9,007 nucleotides of DNA from Candidatus Bathyarchaeota archaeon. GTDB taxonomy: Archaea > Thermoproteota > Bathyarchaeia > Bathyarchaeales > Bathyarchaeaceae. The position numbers and the translations under genes are program-made. Below the pieces are notes generated by a model. It searched no databases, was not told the origin of the DNA, and saw only the letters and a list, made by a program, of their open reading frames with translations. Where the stretch lies: positions 1-9,007 of the forward strand of contig JACUTO010000055.1 in NCBI GenBank assembly GCA_014859755.1, written 5' to 3'. Numbering within the stretch: position 1 is the first letter of the stretch; each line of letters starts with the position of its first letter. Shown in pieces: positions 1 to 6,551 of the stretch.

Positions 1-32
1 TGTCTGCGTGGGTTCAAATCCAACCCGCGGTC
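1..32 (+). tRNA. 3' end of a tRNA gene, partial, identity not determined
   Basis: The bases GGTTCAAATCC at 11-21 match the conserved tRNA T-arm consensus (TTC, purine, A, N, T, C). Taking 8-12 and 20-24 as the T stem gives four pairs and one G-A mismatch (position 10 with 22). Bases 25-31 (CCGCGGT) would then be the 3' strand of the acceptor stem with C32 as discriminator; no CCA is encoded, which is common in archaea. The anticodon and 5' half lie outside the window, so the amino acid cannot be assigned. The stem mismatch leaves open a decayed tRNA or a tRNA fragment. Confidence 0.55.
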
Positions 33-33
33 T

Positions 34-49
34 ATCCTACTAGTAGGAT
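34..49. repeat. Perfect 16-bp palindrome next to the tRNA 3' end
   Basis: ATCCTACTAGTAGGAT at 34-49 is its own reverse complement. It starts two bases after the likely tRNA discriminator base. It could be a protein-binding site, a structure affecting tRNA 3' end formation, or part of an attachment site. The sequence alone does not choose between these. Confidence 0.7.
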
Positions 50-51
50 CT

Positions 52-148
52 AAAAAAGGGAAATTGCAGGAGACATCTCCAATCAAAACTATGCTTTCAT
101 AAGAGGGCATTCATAAAAAAGGGGAGTTTGCGGGGGATATCTCCACTC
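52..148 (+). repeat. Imperfect direct repeat, two copies, each with a small hairpin
   Basis: Copy 1 (52-84) and copy 2 (115-148) share a frame of A6, then GGG, TTGC, GG, GA, ATCTCCA and TC, offset by about 63 bases. Each copy contains a 5-bp hairpin: GGAGA/TCTCC at 69-80, and GGGGA/TCTCC at 133-144, where an A-T pair becomes G-T. Between the copies, 91-98 can pair with 103-110 (8 pairs including two G-U, loop ATAA). Further small hairpins follow at 144-155 and 163-176. No reading frame of note is seen. A structured RNA or duplicated regulatory element is possible; I do not recognise a family. Confidence 0.45.
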
Positions 149-232
149 TTCGGTGAAAAAACCTTTTCGTTAAAAGCCTATGGATCACCTCTTTTACAAG
201 CATCCGAAGTTTAAAGTGTGATTCTATTCTAT

Positions 233-245
233 TATATTTTATATG
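233..245 (+). promoter_or_regulatory. Candidate TATA box for the DUF2096-like gene
   Basis: The AT-only run TTATATTTTATAT lies about 30-40 bases upstream of the ATG at 274. A start site about 25 bases downstream would give a very short leader. A second TTTAAA at 210-215 is an alternative. Confidence 0.4.
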
Positions 246-273
246 GCTCTGGAACGGAGAGTGGCATAAGAAT

Positions 274-795
274 ATGAGTTATGAAGAAAACTGGAAGGTT
301 CTAGCTGATTTACTTACCGAACTTCGGAAAAAAGGTGAGAAAATCCCAACCGACGTGATGAACGACCTACGCTCAGCCAAAACCATGATACAAATTCTAA
401 AAGCAGACCCAACCCACATAGAAAACATTCCAAGAATTGAAACCTATCTGAGAAATGTCGAATCCTACGCCATTCTTGTGGCACAAAAAAAATTAGGAAC
501 AGGATTTGTCGAGCGGTGGTTGAGAAAACTTGAGAAAGCGAGAAAAACAAAAATCGAGGAAAAAGAGAAAGTAACTCCCAGATTTGTTCCCGGACTCCCA
601 CGAGATAAAAACTGGGTGCGAATTCAAATTTCGAAAGATACTCCCAGGGAAGACGTTGAAAGCCTTGTCAAGGAAAACAAACTTTCGTGCAAAATGCAAA
701 AGAACGGATATATGCTCGTCTACGGGGATAGGGAAAGTATAAAATCTTTTGTCAAAAAAATGGCTGAAAAGTTCCGCGGCACGAGAAAAAGATGA
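274..795 (+). CDS. DUF2096-like conserved archaeal protein of unknown function
   Basis: The product has 173 residues and no signal peptide or membrane segment, so it is probably cytoplasmic. The N-terminal half (about 1-75) is helical, beginning with a segment around NWKVLADLLTELRKKGEKIP and a MNDLRSAKTMIQIL stretch; this resembles what I recall of the archaeal DUF2096 family. A charged linker (about 85-105) leads to a small alpha/beta C-terminal domain (about 110-170) and a basic tail. No catalytic motif or metal-binding cluster is seen. The ATG at 274 is supported by GGAGAG at 256-261, a rather long spacer. It is followed by smc on the same strand after 139 bases that hold a separate promoter, so it is probably its own transcription unit. 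The family match is from memory and not certain. Confidence 0.6.
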   Translation: MSYEENWKVLADLLTELRKKGEKIPTDVMNDLRSAKTMIQILKADPTHIENIPRIETYLRNVESYAILVAQKKLGTGFVERWLRKLEKARKTKIEEKEKVTPRFVPGLPRDKNWVRIQISKDTPREDVESLVKENKLSCKMQKNGYMLVYGDRESIKSFVKKMAEKFRGTRKR

Positions 796-850
796 AAACC
801 CTCGAAGCTTTTGCAACAAAATAGTTAAAACCCGTTTACCATGCATATTT

Positions 851-874
851 TATTTATAGAAGATATTTATAGAA
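851..874 (+). promoter_or_regulatory. Tandem TATA-like boxes upstream of smc
   Basis: The 11-mer TATTTATAGAA occurs twice, exactly, at 851-861 and 864-874, a 13-bp offset. Each contains TTTATA, a good archaeal TATA-box core. They sit about 65-85 bases upstream of the smc ATG, so transcription would start near 880-900 and leave a leader of some 35-55 bases. Either two overlapping promoters or a promoter plus repressor site would fit. Confidence 0.55.
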
Positions 875-904
875 AGATTGTAAAATGATAGGTTAACTCC
901 CGCT

Positions 905-928
905 ATGAAAAAACCGAGGGCGGCTTAG
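905..928 (+). other. Seven-codon upstream ORF in the smc leader
   Basis: ATG at 905 opens a mini-ORF encoding M-K-K-P-R-A-A and ending in TAG at 926-928, in the same frame as smc. Its stop codon overlaps the first base of the smc Shine-Dalgarno (GAGG, 928-931). It may be chance; if translated, it could couple or damp initiation at smc. No ribosome-binding site is obvious ahead of it, but it could lie close to the predicted transcript start. Confidence 0.25.
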
Positions 929-934
929 AGGAAA

Positions 935-3900
935 ATGCCTTACATTAAGAAAATCGAACTGAGAGGCTTCAAGTCCTTCCGTCCGAAAACCGCTAGCATC
1001 ATATTGGATAAAGGCTTCACTGTCCTCACCGGACCGAACGGAAGCGGAAAAACCAATATTGCTGACGCCGTTTTGTTTGGCTTAGGTGAGCTGAGCGCTA
1101 GAAGACTTCGCGCCGAAAGCCTTGCCAAACTGATATTTCACGGTTCCCCGGAAGGGCATGTAGAGAAAGCGAAAGCCGCAAAAGTTGTGATTCAATTTGA
1201 CAACTCTGACAACCGCCTACCCGTTGACACAAGCACCGTAACCGTTTCTCGTGAAGTCTACAGGGACGGTCAAAGCGTTTATCGTCTCAACGGAAGAAGG
1301 ATTTCAAGGTCCCGCATTGTTGATATACTGTCTATGGCTGGAATCAGCCCGACTGGACACAACGTTGTTGTGCAGGGAACCATCACACGCATGGCTGAAG
1401 TTTCTTCTCACGAACGTAGAAAAATGATATCAGGATTGGTTGGAATAGCCCGCTACGATGCCGAGAAGGCTGAGGCAGAAGAAAAACTTCGAGCGGCTGA
1501 GATATCTATCCGAACAGCCATGGGTCGAATAGATGAAGTGCAGAAAAGAGTAGACGACCTAGAAAGAGAACGCAACGAATTGCTTCGTTACATGTTCCTT
1601 CAAAAGGAAATCAAGCGATTTGAAGCCACGAAAATCTTCGGTGAAATCTTGGAAATCCAAAGAAAAATCGCTGAGGGCACATCAAAAATTGAGGCAGTTC
1701 GGGACAAGGTTGAAAAATCGAGGCGATTAAGGGAACAACTTCGATCCCAGCGTCGTGAAGTCGAAACGGAATGGAGAAAAATCAGTTCAGAAATGATTGA
1801 GGAAGGTGGAACACGTCTTCTTGAAGTTCAAATCAAGATAGGTGACATCAAATCGAAACTAACTGAACTGGCAACTAAAATGAGTGCTGGAACAACAAGC
1901 CTTGAAGGCCTCAAAAAAGTGAGGGAGAATAGCCTCCAACAGCTAGAGGCTATCAAAAACGAAATCGCTGAAAACCGCAAGGAGATTCGGCGGTTAAAAC
2001 GAGATCGTGATCGCCTTTCCAAAGAGATTGTCATCAAACAATCTCAATATAAGGTCATCTCAAATGAAGCCGCAGAACTGCGGTCTAACTTGGGCGAAAA
2101 CAGCAAAAAAATTCGAGGAGTTGAGGGACAATTAGACAAGCTTACTCGGAATCTCATTAATCTTCGAAGCGACTATGTCCGAAGCCAAACAGCAATAAAA
2201 GTTTTTTCACATCGACTAAACGACCTCAAAACCCGAAGGGATAGATTTACATCCACCCTCAACGACCTCAAAAAATCCTATGCAGACCTCAAGGTGGTGC
2301 AGAGGGAGCAGATAAAACGATCCAAAAATCTTGAACGAACCCTAGAGCGAAGAATTACACAAAGGGAGTCTGTGGAGAACGAAATAGCCCAAGCCGAGAA
2401 AATCGCTGAATCCGCTCGAGAAGCAGTGGTGGAGTTTGCCACTCAACGTGAACTTGCAGAAAGGGTTGCAACGGAGGAAAACGCGTTAAGAAACATCGAA
2501 GAACTTGCGGAATTGGGCGTAATTTCCGGTGTACACGGACGACTCAGAAATCTGATCAAAGTGGAGAACGGTTATGAACGAGCCATAGAGGCAACAGCAG
2601 CCGGTTGGCTCGACTCCCTTATTGTTCAAAATTTTGACGCGGCGTTCACGTGCGCTGAAACACTGAAACGCCTGAAATTGGGTAGAATCAAAATAATTCC
2701 CGTTGAAGAATTGTCTGCCATCAAGTCTATTAATTCTCCAAAGCTTAGGGGAGTGAGCGGGCCTGCCTCTGCCTTTGTCAAGTGCGCGAAAAGATGCGAA
2801 CCCGCCGTGGTTTTCGTCTTTGGAGACACCCTTGTGACAAGAGATGAAAAAACCGCTTTCGCCGCTTCCCGTAGCGGTCACAGAACAGTTACCGTTAGTG
2901 GAGACCTTTATGAAGCTGGTGGAGGATTCGAAAGCGGTTATTATCGAGCGCCCGTTGACTTCTCTTCCATCATTCCAAGCGAGTCTGCTGTCAAAAGTCT
3001 TGACGAAGCCGTAAGGGCTCTTCAGGAGCACTTAGCGAAGAGGGGGCACGACATAGGTACTTTTGTCGAGGAAATCGACAAAACTAGGATGGAACTCGCC
3101 AGATTGGCTGAAGCCATCACCACCCTTGAGGGCGAAATTGCGAGAGTACGCAGAAGCGTCAAGCAAACTAGAAAAAATATCAAGCGTATCGAAAGATACG
3201 TCCAAGGGGTTAATGAGCGTCTTGAAACAGAGAAGACGCAGCTAGGACTCCAAAGAGCGCAACGGATCGCTCTTCGAAAAGAAATGCAAAAATTACGCAA
3301 TGAATTAGCGGAATTACGGCGAAAAACTGATCCAGTTCAGATTCAAGAAATGGAAATTCAGCGAGAAAGGTTGGGAGAGGAAGTTATCGAGTTGCGGCAG
3401 AGACTTGGTAGCGTAGAGACTAACCTTGCAACTCTTGAATCCAAGTTTAAAAATGTCCTCAAGATAGGTGCTGATAACATCAGAATTCAGCTCAGAAAGG
3501 TGAAGTGGCAGATTTCAACCGTAGAAAAGGAAGTTGAAGAAGCGCGCCTACAAGAGGAGACACTCGAAAAGGAGCTTCTGGAACTCGAAAAGACCAAAGA
3601 GGAATTATCTCGCACCGTTTTGACTGCTAGGGAGGAGTCGAAGAATTTTACATCTCAGATTGATGACATTGATGAGAAGTTGCATCGATTGGATGTCGTG
3701 TATGAACGTTCGGATCGATTGTTCAATGAACTTCAACTCAGCCTTCAAACACATGAATTGCAGTCGGATCAGCACCGTCGTCGATTGAAGGAACTCGGTT
3801 ATGAAGAGCCCTTGAAGATTTCGCCGGAACAACTTAAGACGGCTGAGTCCTCCCTCAAACTGTTACGCTTCGAGCTGGAGCGACTAGGAGCCATTAACCA

Positions 3901-4483
3901 ACTAGCTCTAACACATTACGCTGAGCAAGCTTCAAGATACAAAGAACTATCCATACGCATGAATGAGCTCGAAAAGGAAAAACAAGCCATCCTCTCCTTC
4001 ATGGATGAAATTGAAAGGAAAAAGCGTGCGGTTTTCATGAAAGCCTTCAACAAAATACATGAAAGCTTCAGAAGGTATTTTTCGAAACTAACCGACGGTG
4101 GAGAAGCTGTCCTAAAACTCGAAAATCCTGAAGACCCACTCACCGGCGGAATGGATATGGTTGTTCAATTCCCCGGCAAGCCTCCCATCCTCGTGAGTGG
4201 AGCCAGCAGCGGAGAGAGGTCTGTGGCAGCAGTTGCCTTCATATTCGCTCTACAAGATTTCATGCCCGCCGCCTTCTACTTGTTTGATGAGATTGACGCG
4301 CATCTGGACGCCTTTCACGTAGCCAAGCTAGGAGAACTCTTGGCTGAAGAATCGGCGAAATCACAGTTTCTGGTTATCACGTTGAAGCCTGAGATGGTTA
4401 GCAAAGCTGAGAAGATATACGGAATATACGAACGTAACGGAGTCTCCCAAGTGGTTTCCGCCATACTCAAGGAGGCTGCCTAG
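935..4483 (+). CDS. smc: Chromosome segregation ATPase SMC
   Basis: This is the ATPase core of prokaryotic condensin, acting on chromosomal DNA as a dimer with ScpA and ScpB. The 1182-residue length is normal. The N-terminal head has Walker A GPNGSGKT at 33-40 and the Q-loop glutamine at 147. A long coiled coil (about 165-510) leads to the hinge (about 515-675), with a glycine-rich end (SGDLYEAGGGFESGYY). The returning coiled coil runs to about 1030. The C-terminal head has Walker B FYLFDE at 1114-1119, with D1118 and catalytic E1119, and the D-loop IDAHLD. The signature motif, normally LSGGE, reads ASSGE at 1090-1094. The switch region reads ITLKPEM, lacking a histidine as in many SMCs. The start is fixed by an in-frame TAG at 926-928 and GAGG at 928-931. 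The last codons contain the ribosome-binding site of scpA. Confidence 0.98.
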   Translation: MPYIKKIELRGFKSFRPKTASIILDKGFTVLTGPNGSGKTNIADAVLFGLGELSARRLRAESLAKLIFHGSPEGHVEKAKAAKVVIQFDNSDNRLPVDTSTVTVSREVYRDGQSVYRLNGRRISRSRIVDILSMAGISPTGHNVVVQGTITRMAEVSSHERRKMISGLVGIARYDAEKAEAEEKLRAAEISIRTAMGRIDEVQKRVDDLERERNELLRYMFLQKEIKRFEATKIFGEILEIQRKIAEGTSKIEAVRDKVEKSRRLREQLRSQRREVETEWRKISSEMIEEGGTRLLEVQIKIGDIKSKLTELATKMSAGTTSLEGLKKVRENSLQQLEAIKNEIAENRKEIRRLKRDRDRLSKEIVIKQSQYKVISNEAAELRSNLGENSKKIRGVEGQLDKLTRNLINLRSDYVRSQTAIKVFSHRLNDLKTRRDRFTSTLNDLKKSYADLKVVQREQIKRSKNLERTLERRITQRESVENEIAQAEKIAESAREAVVEFATQRELAERVATEENALRNIEELAELGVISGVHGRLRNLIKVENGYERAIEATAAGWLDSLIVQNFDAAFTCAETLKRLKLGRIKIIPVEELSAIKSINSPKLRGVSGPASAFVKCAKRCEPAVVFVFGDTLVTRDEKTAFAASRSGHRTVTVSGDLYEAGGGFESGYYRAPVDFSSIIPSESAVKSLDEAVRALQEHLAKRGHDIGTFVEEIDKTRMELARLAEAITTLEGEIARVRRSVKQTRKNIKRIERYVQGVNERLETEKTQLGLQRAQRIALRKEMQKLRNELAELRRKTDPVQIQEMEIQRERLGEEVIELRQRLGSVETNLATLESKFKNVLKIGADNIRIQLRKVKWQISTVEKEVEEARLQEETLEKELLELEKTKEELSRTVLTAREESKNFTSQIDDIDEKLHRLDVVYERSDRLFNELQLSLQTHELQSDQHRRRLKELGYEEPLKISPEQLKTAESSLKLLRFELERLGAINQLALTHYAEQASRYKELSIRMNELEKEKQAILSFMDEIERKKRAVFMKAFNKIHESFRRYFSKLTDGGEAVLKLENPEDPLTGGMDMVVQFPGKPPILVSGASSGERSVAAVAFIFALQDFMPAAFYLFDEIDAHLDAFHVAKLGELLAEESAKSQFLVITLKPEMVSKAEKIYGIYERNGVSQVVSAILKEAA
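4471..4475 (+). promoter_or_regulatory. Shine-Dalgarno site that decides the scpA start
   Basis: GGAGG lies inside the last smc codons, seven bases before GTG 4483. This favours GTG at 4483 over the in-frame ATG at 4495, which would be 19 bases away. Confidence 0.75.
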
Positions 4484-5178
4484 TGTCCTCATCCATGGAA
4501 AAACCTTTCTATTTTCAGCCTCCATGGAACATACTCTTCGAGCTTCACAGGTTACAAAAGATAATGCCTTGGGACATCAACATCTCCTTTCTGCTAACGT
4601 CTTTCTTGGAGGAAATGGAGAAAAGAGGAGAAATCGATTTCAGAGCCTCGGGTGTGGCCCTCGATTCTTCCACCACAATATATCTCATGAAGTCCAAACT
4701 TCTGCTAAAGCTGGAGGAGCCTCTGCCTCCACCTAAAGCTCCACCAGATTTCCTACCTCCATCCTTGTTCCTTCCGCTCCGTTATGAGCTATCTTCAACC
4801 ACCATCCATCATTTGTTGAAGGTATTGGATGAGGTGTTGAAGGGTGAACGCTTAGTTCCTTCAGAACCACGTTTGGAACCAGTCTTACCCACGCCGGAAG
4901 TTCTTCCTCCAGTTGACCTATATTTGATGGAAATCGAAGAACGCATGGAAAATCTGTATAATCTCCTCTGCCAGCTCGCAAGTGAAGCGAAGTTGATTGT
5001 ATTCTCCAAGGTTGTAGCTGGATTAGAAAAGCTTGAAGCAGTTAAAATGTTCATAATACTCCTCTTCCTTGCACAAAGAGGCAAAGTGAACCTGTGGCAA
5101 GAGGAAGACTTCGGCGGGCTTTACATAACCATCACAGGAGGCCCAACTGCTGACGGAAAAGGAACAGGAATCGTCTGA
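4483..5178 (+). CDS. scpA: Segregation and condensation protein ScpA (kleisin)
   Basis: ScpA is the kleisin that bridges the two SMC heads and recruits ScpB. The 231-residue product has the family layout. Its N-terminal helical domain (about 10-78) contains PWDINISFLLTSFLEEM and the conserved IYLMKSKLLL stretch at 67-75, expected to bind the SMC neck. A proline-rich middle follows (PLPPPKAPPDFLPP at 80-93, and again around 126-143). The C-terminal winged helix (about 170-217) has FLAQRGKVNLWQEEDFGGLYI, matching the ScpA end that binds the SMC cap. It starts with GTG, overlapping the last base of the smc stop codon, so translation is probably coupled. The C-terminus runs on a few glycine-rich residues past the winged helix, where a possible scpB ribosome-binding site is embedded. 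It is somewhat short for ScpA but complete. Confidence 0.93.
   Translation: MSSSMEKPFYFQPPWNILFELHRLQKIMPWDINISFLLTSFLEEMEKRGEIDFRASGVALDSSTTIYLMKSKLLLKLEEPLPPPKAPPDFLPPSLFLPLRYELSSTTIHHLLKVLDEVLKGERLVPSEPRLEPVLPTPEVLPPVDLYLMEIEERMENLYNLLCQLASEAKLIVFSKVVAGLEKLEAVKMFIILLFLAQRGKVNLWQEEDFGGLYITITGGPTADGKGTGIV
5137..5152 (+). promoter_or_regulatory. GGAGG followed by CTG CTG: possible non-canonical scpB start
   Basis: GGAGG at 5137-5141 precedes CTG codons at 5147 and 5150, both in the scpB frame, by 5 and 8 bases. That frame is open from 5129 (TAA at 5126) and contains no ATG, GTG or TTG before 5216. No Shine-Dalgarno is seen ahead of GTG 5216. Confidence 0.4.
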
Positions 5179-5215
5179 ATCGCTTAAAGAAGAAAAATTT
5201 ACGCGCGATTTAGCA

Positions 5216-5746
5216 GTGCTGGAAGCAGCGCTCTACGTGGCTGGGCGACCTCTCGATCTAAAGACCTTGGGAAGACTAATAGGGACTCGCTCTAAAACGA
5301 AAGTTAAAAGGCTCGCGAAGACTCTCATGGAGAAGTATAAAAATCGTGACACAGCCCTCGAAATCCTTGAACTTGAGGGTGAACGGTTCGTTTTGCAGTT
5401 GAAGGCGGAATACACGCCTAAAGTTCGAAGGTTGGCCACAAGGCCACTTCTTTCTAGGGGTCCCTTGAAGACCCTGTCTTATATTGCCTATCGACAACCG
5501 GTGCCTCAGCCCCGAGTCATCGATGTCAGAGGACACCACGCTTATGGTCACCTTAAGCAACTGGAAGACCTAGATTTGATCATTCGTGAGAGGGCTGGAC
5601 GAAAAAAAGTGATACGAACAACCGAGTTCTTTGCTGACTACTTCGGTCTAAGCCACGACTTACGAACCATGAAGCGTCAACTCAAAAGTATTTTCGAAGA
5701 TTTTGCTAAGCCCGAACTGGAAGAGAAAACAAACCTAGAGAAATAA
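5216..5746 (+). CDS. scpB: Segregation and condensation protein ScpB
   Basis: ScpB is a dimeric winged-helix protein that binds the middle of ScpA in the condensin complex. Two winged helices are visible. The first (about 1-75) starts EAALYVAGRPLDLKTLGRLIG, matching the usual ScpB opening. The second (about 84-145) contains LKTLSYIAYRQPV, a VRGHHAYGHLKQLEDLDLI stretch and TTEFFADYFGL, all strong ScpB signatures. A charged C-terminal tail follows. From GTG 5216 the protein has 176 residues, but no ribosome-binding site precedes that codon. The frame is open upstream to 5129 and a GGAGG/CTG start at 5147 or 5150 would add 22-23 charged residues and overlap scpA. The family assignment is secure; the start is not. 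It is the last gene of the smc operon. Confidence 0.92.
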   Translation: MLEAALYVAGRPLDLKTLGRLIGTRSKTKVKRLAKTLMEKYKNRDTALEILELEGERFVLQLKAEYTPKVRRLATRPLLSRGPLKTLSYIAYRQPVPQPRVIDVRGHHAYGHLKQLEDLDLIIRERAGRKKVIRTTEFFADYFGLSHDLRTMKRQLKSIFEDFAKPELEEKTNLEK

Positions 5747-5764
5747 GGTTGTTGTTAAGATAAA

Positions 5765-5772
5765 CTTATATG
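5765..5772 (+). promoter_or_regulatory. Candidate TATA box for the eS8 gene
   Basis: CTTATATG lies about 50 bases upstream of the TTG start, so transcription would begin near 5795. Close to that point, CTCAT (5788-5792) and ATGAG (5802-5806) form an inverted repeat with a 9-base loop, which could be a leader hairpin. The leader structure is speculative. Confidence 0.45.
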
Positions 5773-5817
5773 TCAAGGTTTGGTAGTCTCATCGATATCA
5801 TATGAGATGATGTAGGC

Positions 5818-6210
5818 TTGTCTGTGTGGCATGGAGATCAACATAAACGAAAAGCTTCGGGCGGCAGAAAACGACCCTATCGAACGAAAAGAAGATTTGA
5901 AAGAGGCTCCTTTCCCGCGGAAACGAGGTTGGGTAAACCTAAGAGGAAAGTCAGCCGTAAACATGGAGGTAACGAGAAAGTTCGATTGTTAGCTGTAAAA
6001 CACGCAAACGTTTCTGACGCTTCCGGAAAAACCACTAAGGTAGAGATTCTTCGCGTGATAAAGAATCCAGCTAACGTGGATTACGACCGCCGAGGCGTGA
6101 TTACTAAGGGAACAATAATTGGAACTCCGTTGGGAACTGCCCGCGTGACATCCCGCCCTGGACAAGACGGTATCGTAAACGCCATTCTTGTTCCAAAAGA
6201 AACTGTCTAG
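5818..6210 (+). CDS. rps8e: Small ribosomal subunit protein eS8 (S8e)
   Basis: This is the archaeal/eukaryotic eS8 protein of the 30S subunit, which binds 16S rRNA. At 130 residues it has the usual archaeal length. The N-terminus SVWHGDQHKRKASGGRKRP matches the conserved eS8 opening, followed by a very basic region (KRRFERG, PAETRLG) and the KVSRKHGGNEKVRLLAVKHANV stretch. The C-terminal part has ITKGTIIGTPLGTARVTSRPGQDGIVNAIL, the typical eS8 ending. The start is TTG at 5818, chosen because it gives the family's M-S-V-W-H-G start; the GTG at 5824 would remove conserved residues. The Shine-Dalgarno is weak. The gene converges on srp19, with 11 bases between stop codons, a gene pairing I associate with many archaea. 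Confidence 0.96.
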   Translation: MSVWHGDQHKRKASGGRKRPYRTKRRFERGSFPAETRLGKPKRKVSRKHGGNEKVRLLAVKHANVSDASGKTTKVEILRVIKNPANVDYDRRGVITKGTIIGTPLGTARVTSRPGQDGIVNAILVPKETV

Positions 6211-6213
6211 TGG

Positions 6214-6227
6214 TCTTTTTCTTATTT
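6214..6227 (+). terminator. T-rich transcription stop after eS8
   Basis: TCTTTTTCTTATTT begins four bases after the eS8 stop codon. Archaeal RNA polymerase commonly terminates at T-rich runs without a strong hairpin. The run overlaps the 3' end of srp19 on the other strand. Confidence 0.5.
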
Positions 6228-6506
6228 ACGGATATCCAAAAGTTCCTTCGCGACCTTCCGCAGGGTCTCGACTTTAGAATCTTTCTTAGGAATAATTAGT
6301 AGGCCCGTTTTTTGCCGTGGAGAACTTGGATGTGTGGCGTCAGAAATTATTTCAGGTTGAAGACCCATCCTTTTCACCGCTTTTTGAATTTCGTCTAGAT
6401 TTGGTGATGGTGTAGCGAGTTTTTTTGGAACTCTTCGCCCCTCCATTCGGGTTTTGTTGGCATCGAAGTAAACTGGCCACAGAACAATCTTGTTTTGTTT
6501 CCGCAT
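6222..6506 (-). CDS. srp19: Signal recognition particle protein SRP19
   Basis: SRP19 binds the tips of helices 6 and 8 of SRP RNA and prepares it for SRP54, in the pathway that sends proteins to the membrane. The 94-residue protein is of normal archaeal length. Its opening VLWPVYFDANKTRMEGRRVP matches the SRP19 signature (hydrophobic, P-V-Y-F-D, then S/T-R, then GRRVPK). PSPNLDEIQKAVKRMGL and the basic C-terminal helix (VETLRKVAKELLDIRK) also fit. The ATG has only a weak GAG ahead of it. The gene is divergent from gar1 and convergent with eS8. No odd features are seen. Confidence 0.95.
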   Translation of the reverse strand: MRKQNKIVLWPVYFDANKTRMEGRRVPKKLATPSPNLDEIQKAVKRMGLQPEIISDATHPSSPRQKTGLLIIPKKDSKVETLRKVAKELLDIRK

Positions 6507-6551
6507 CTCAATCTTGATTTATTATGAATCTCAGGTGCTTTATTCGTTACG

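Larger units (their letters stand above)
50..273. other. Gene-free stretch between the tRNA and the DUF2096-like gene
   Basis: There is no plausible coding region here. The first part holds the duplicated hairpin element. The second part (about 177-273) becomes AT-rich and carries the likely promoter of the next gene. No C/D-box pair (RTGATGA with CTGA) was found that would make it a guide RNA. Confidence 0.5.

Noticed and set aside
314..601. A 95-codon hydrophobic frame on the minus strand
   Set aside because: It is antisense to the DUF2096-like gene; its phenylalanine/leucine richness mirrors the lysine/glutamate codons of the real gene.
2486..3031. A 181-codon open frame on the minus strand within the smc hinge
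   Set aside because: It lies wholly antisense to the conserved hinge coding sequence, has no recognisable domain, and is explained by codon bias of smc.
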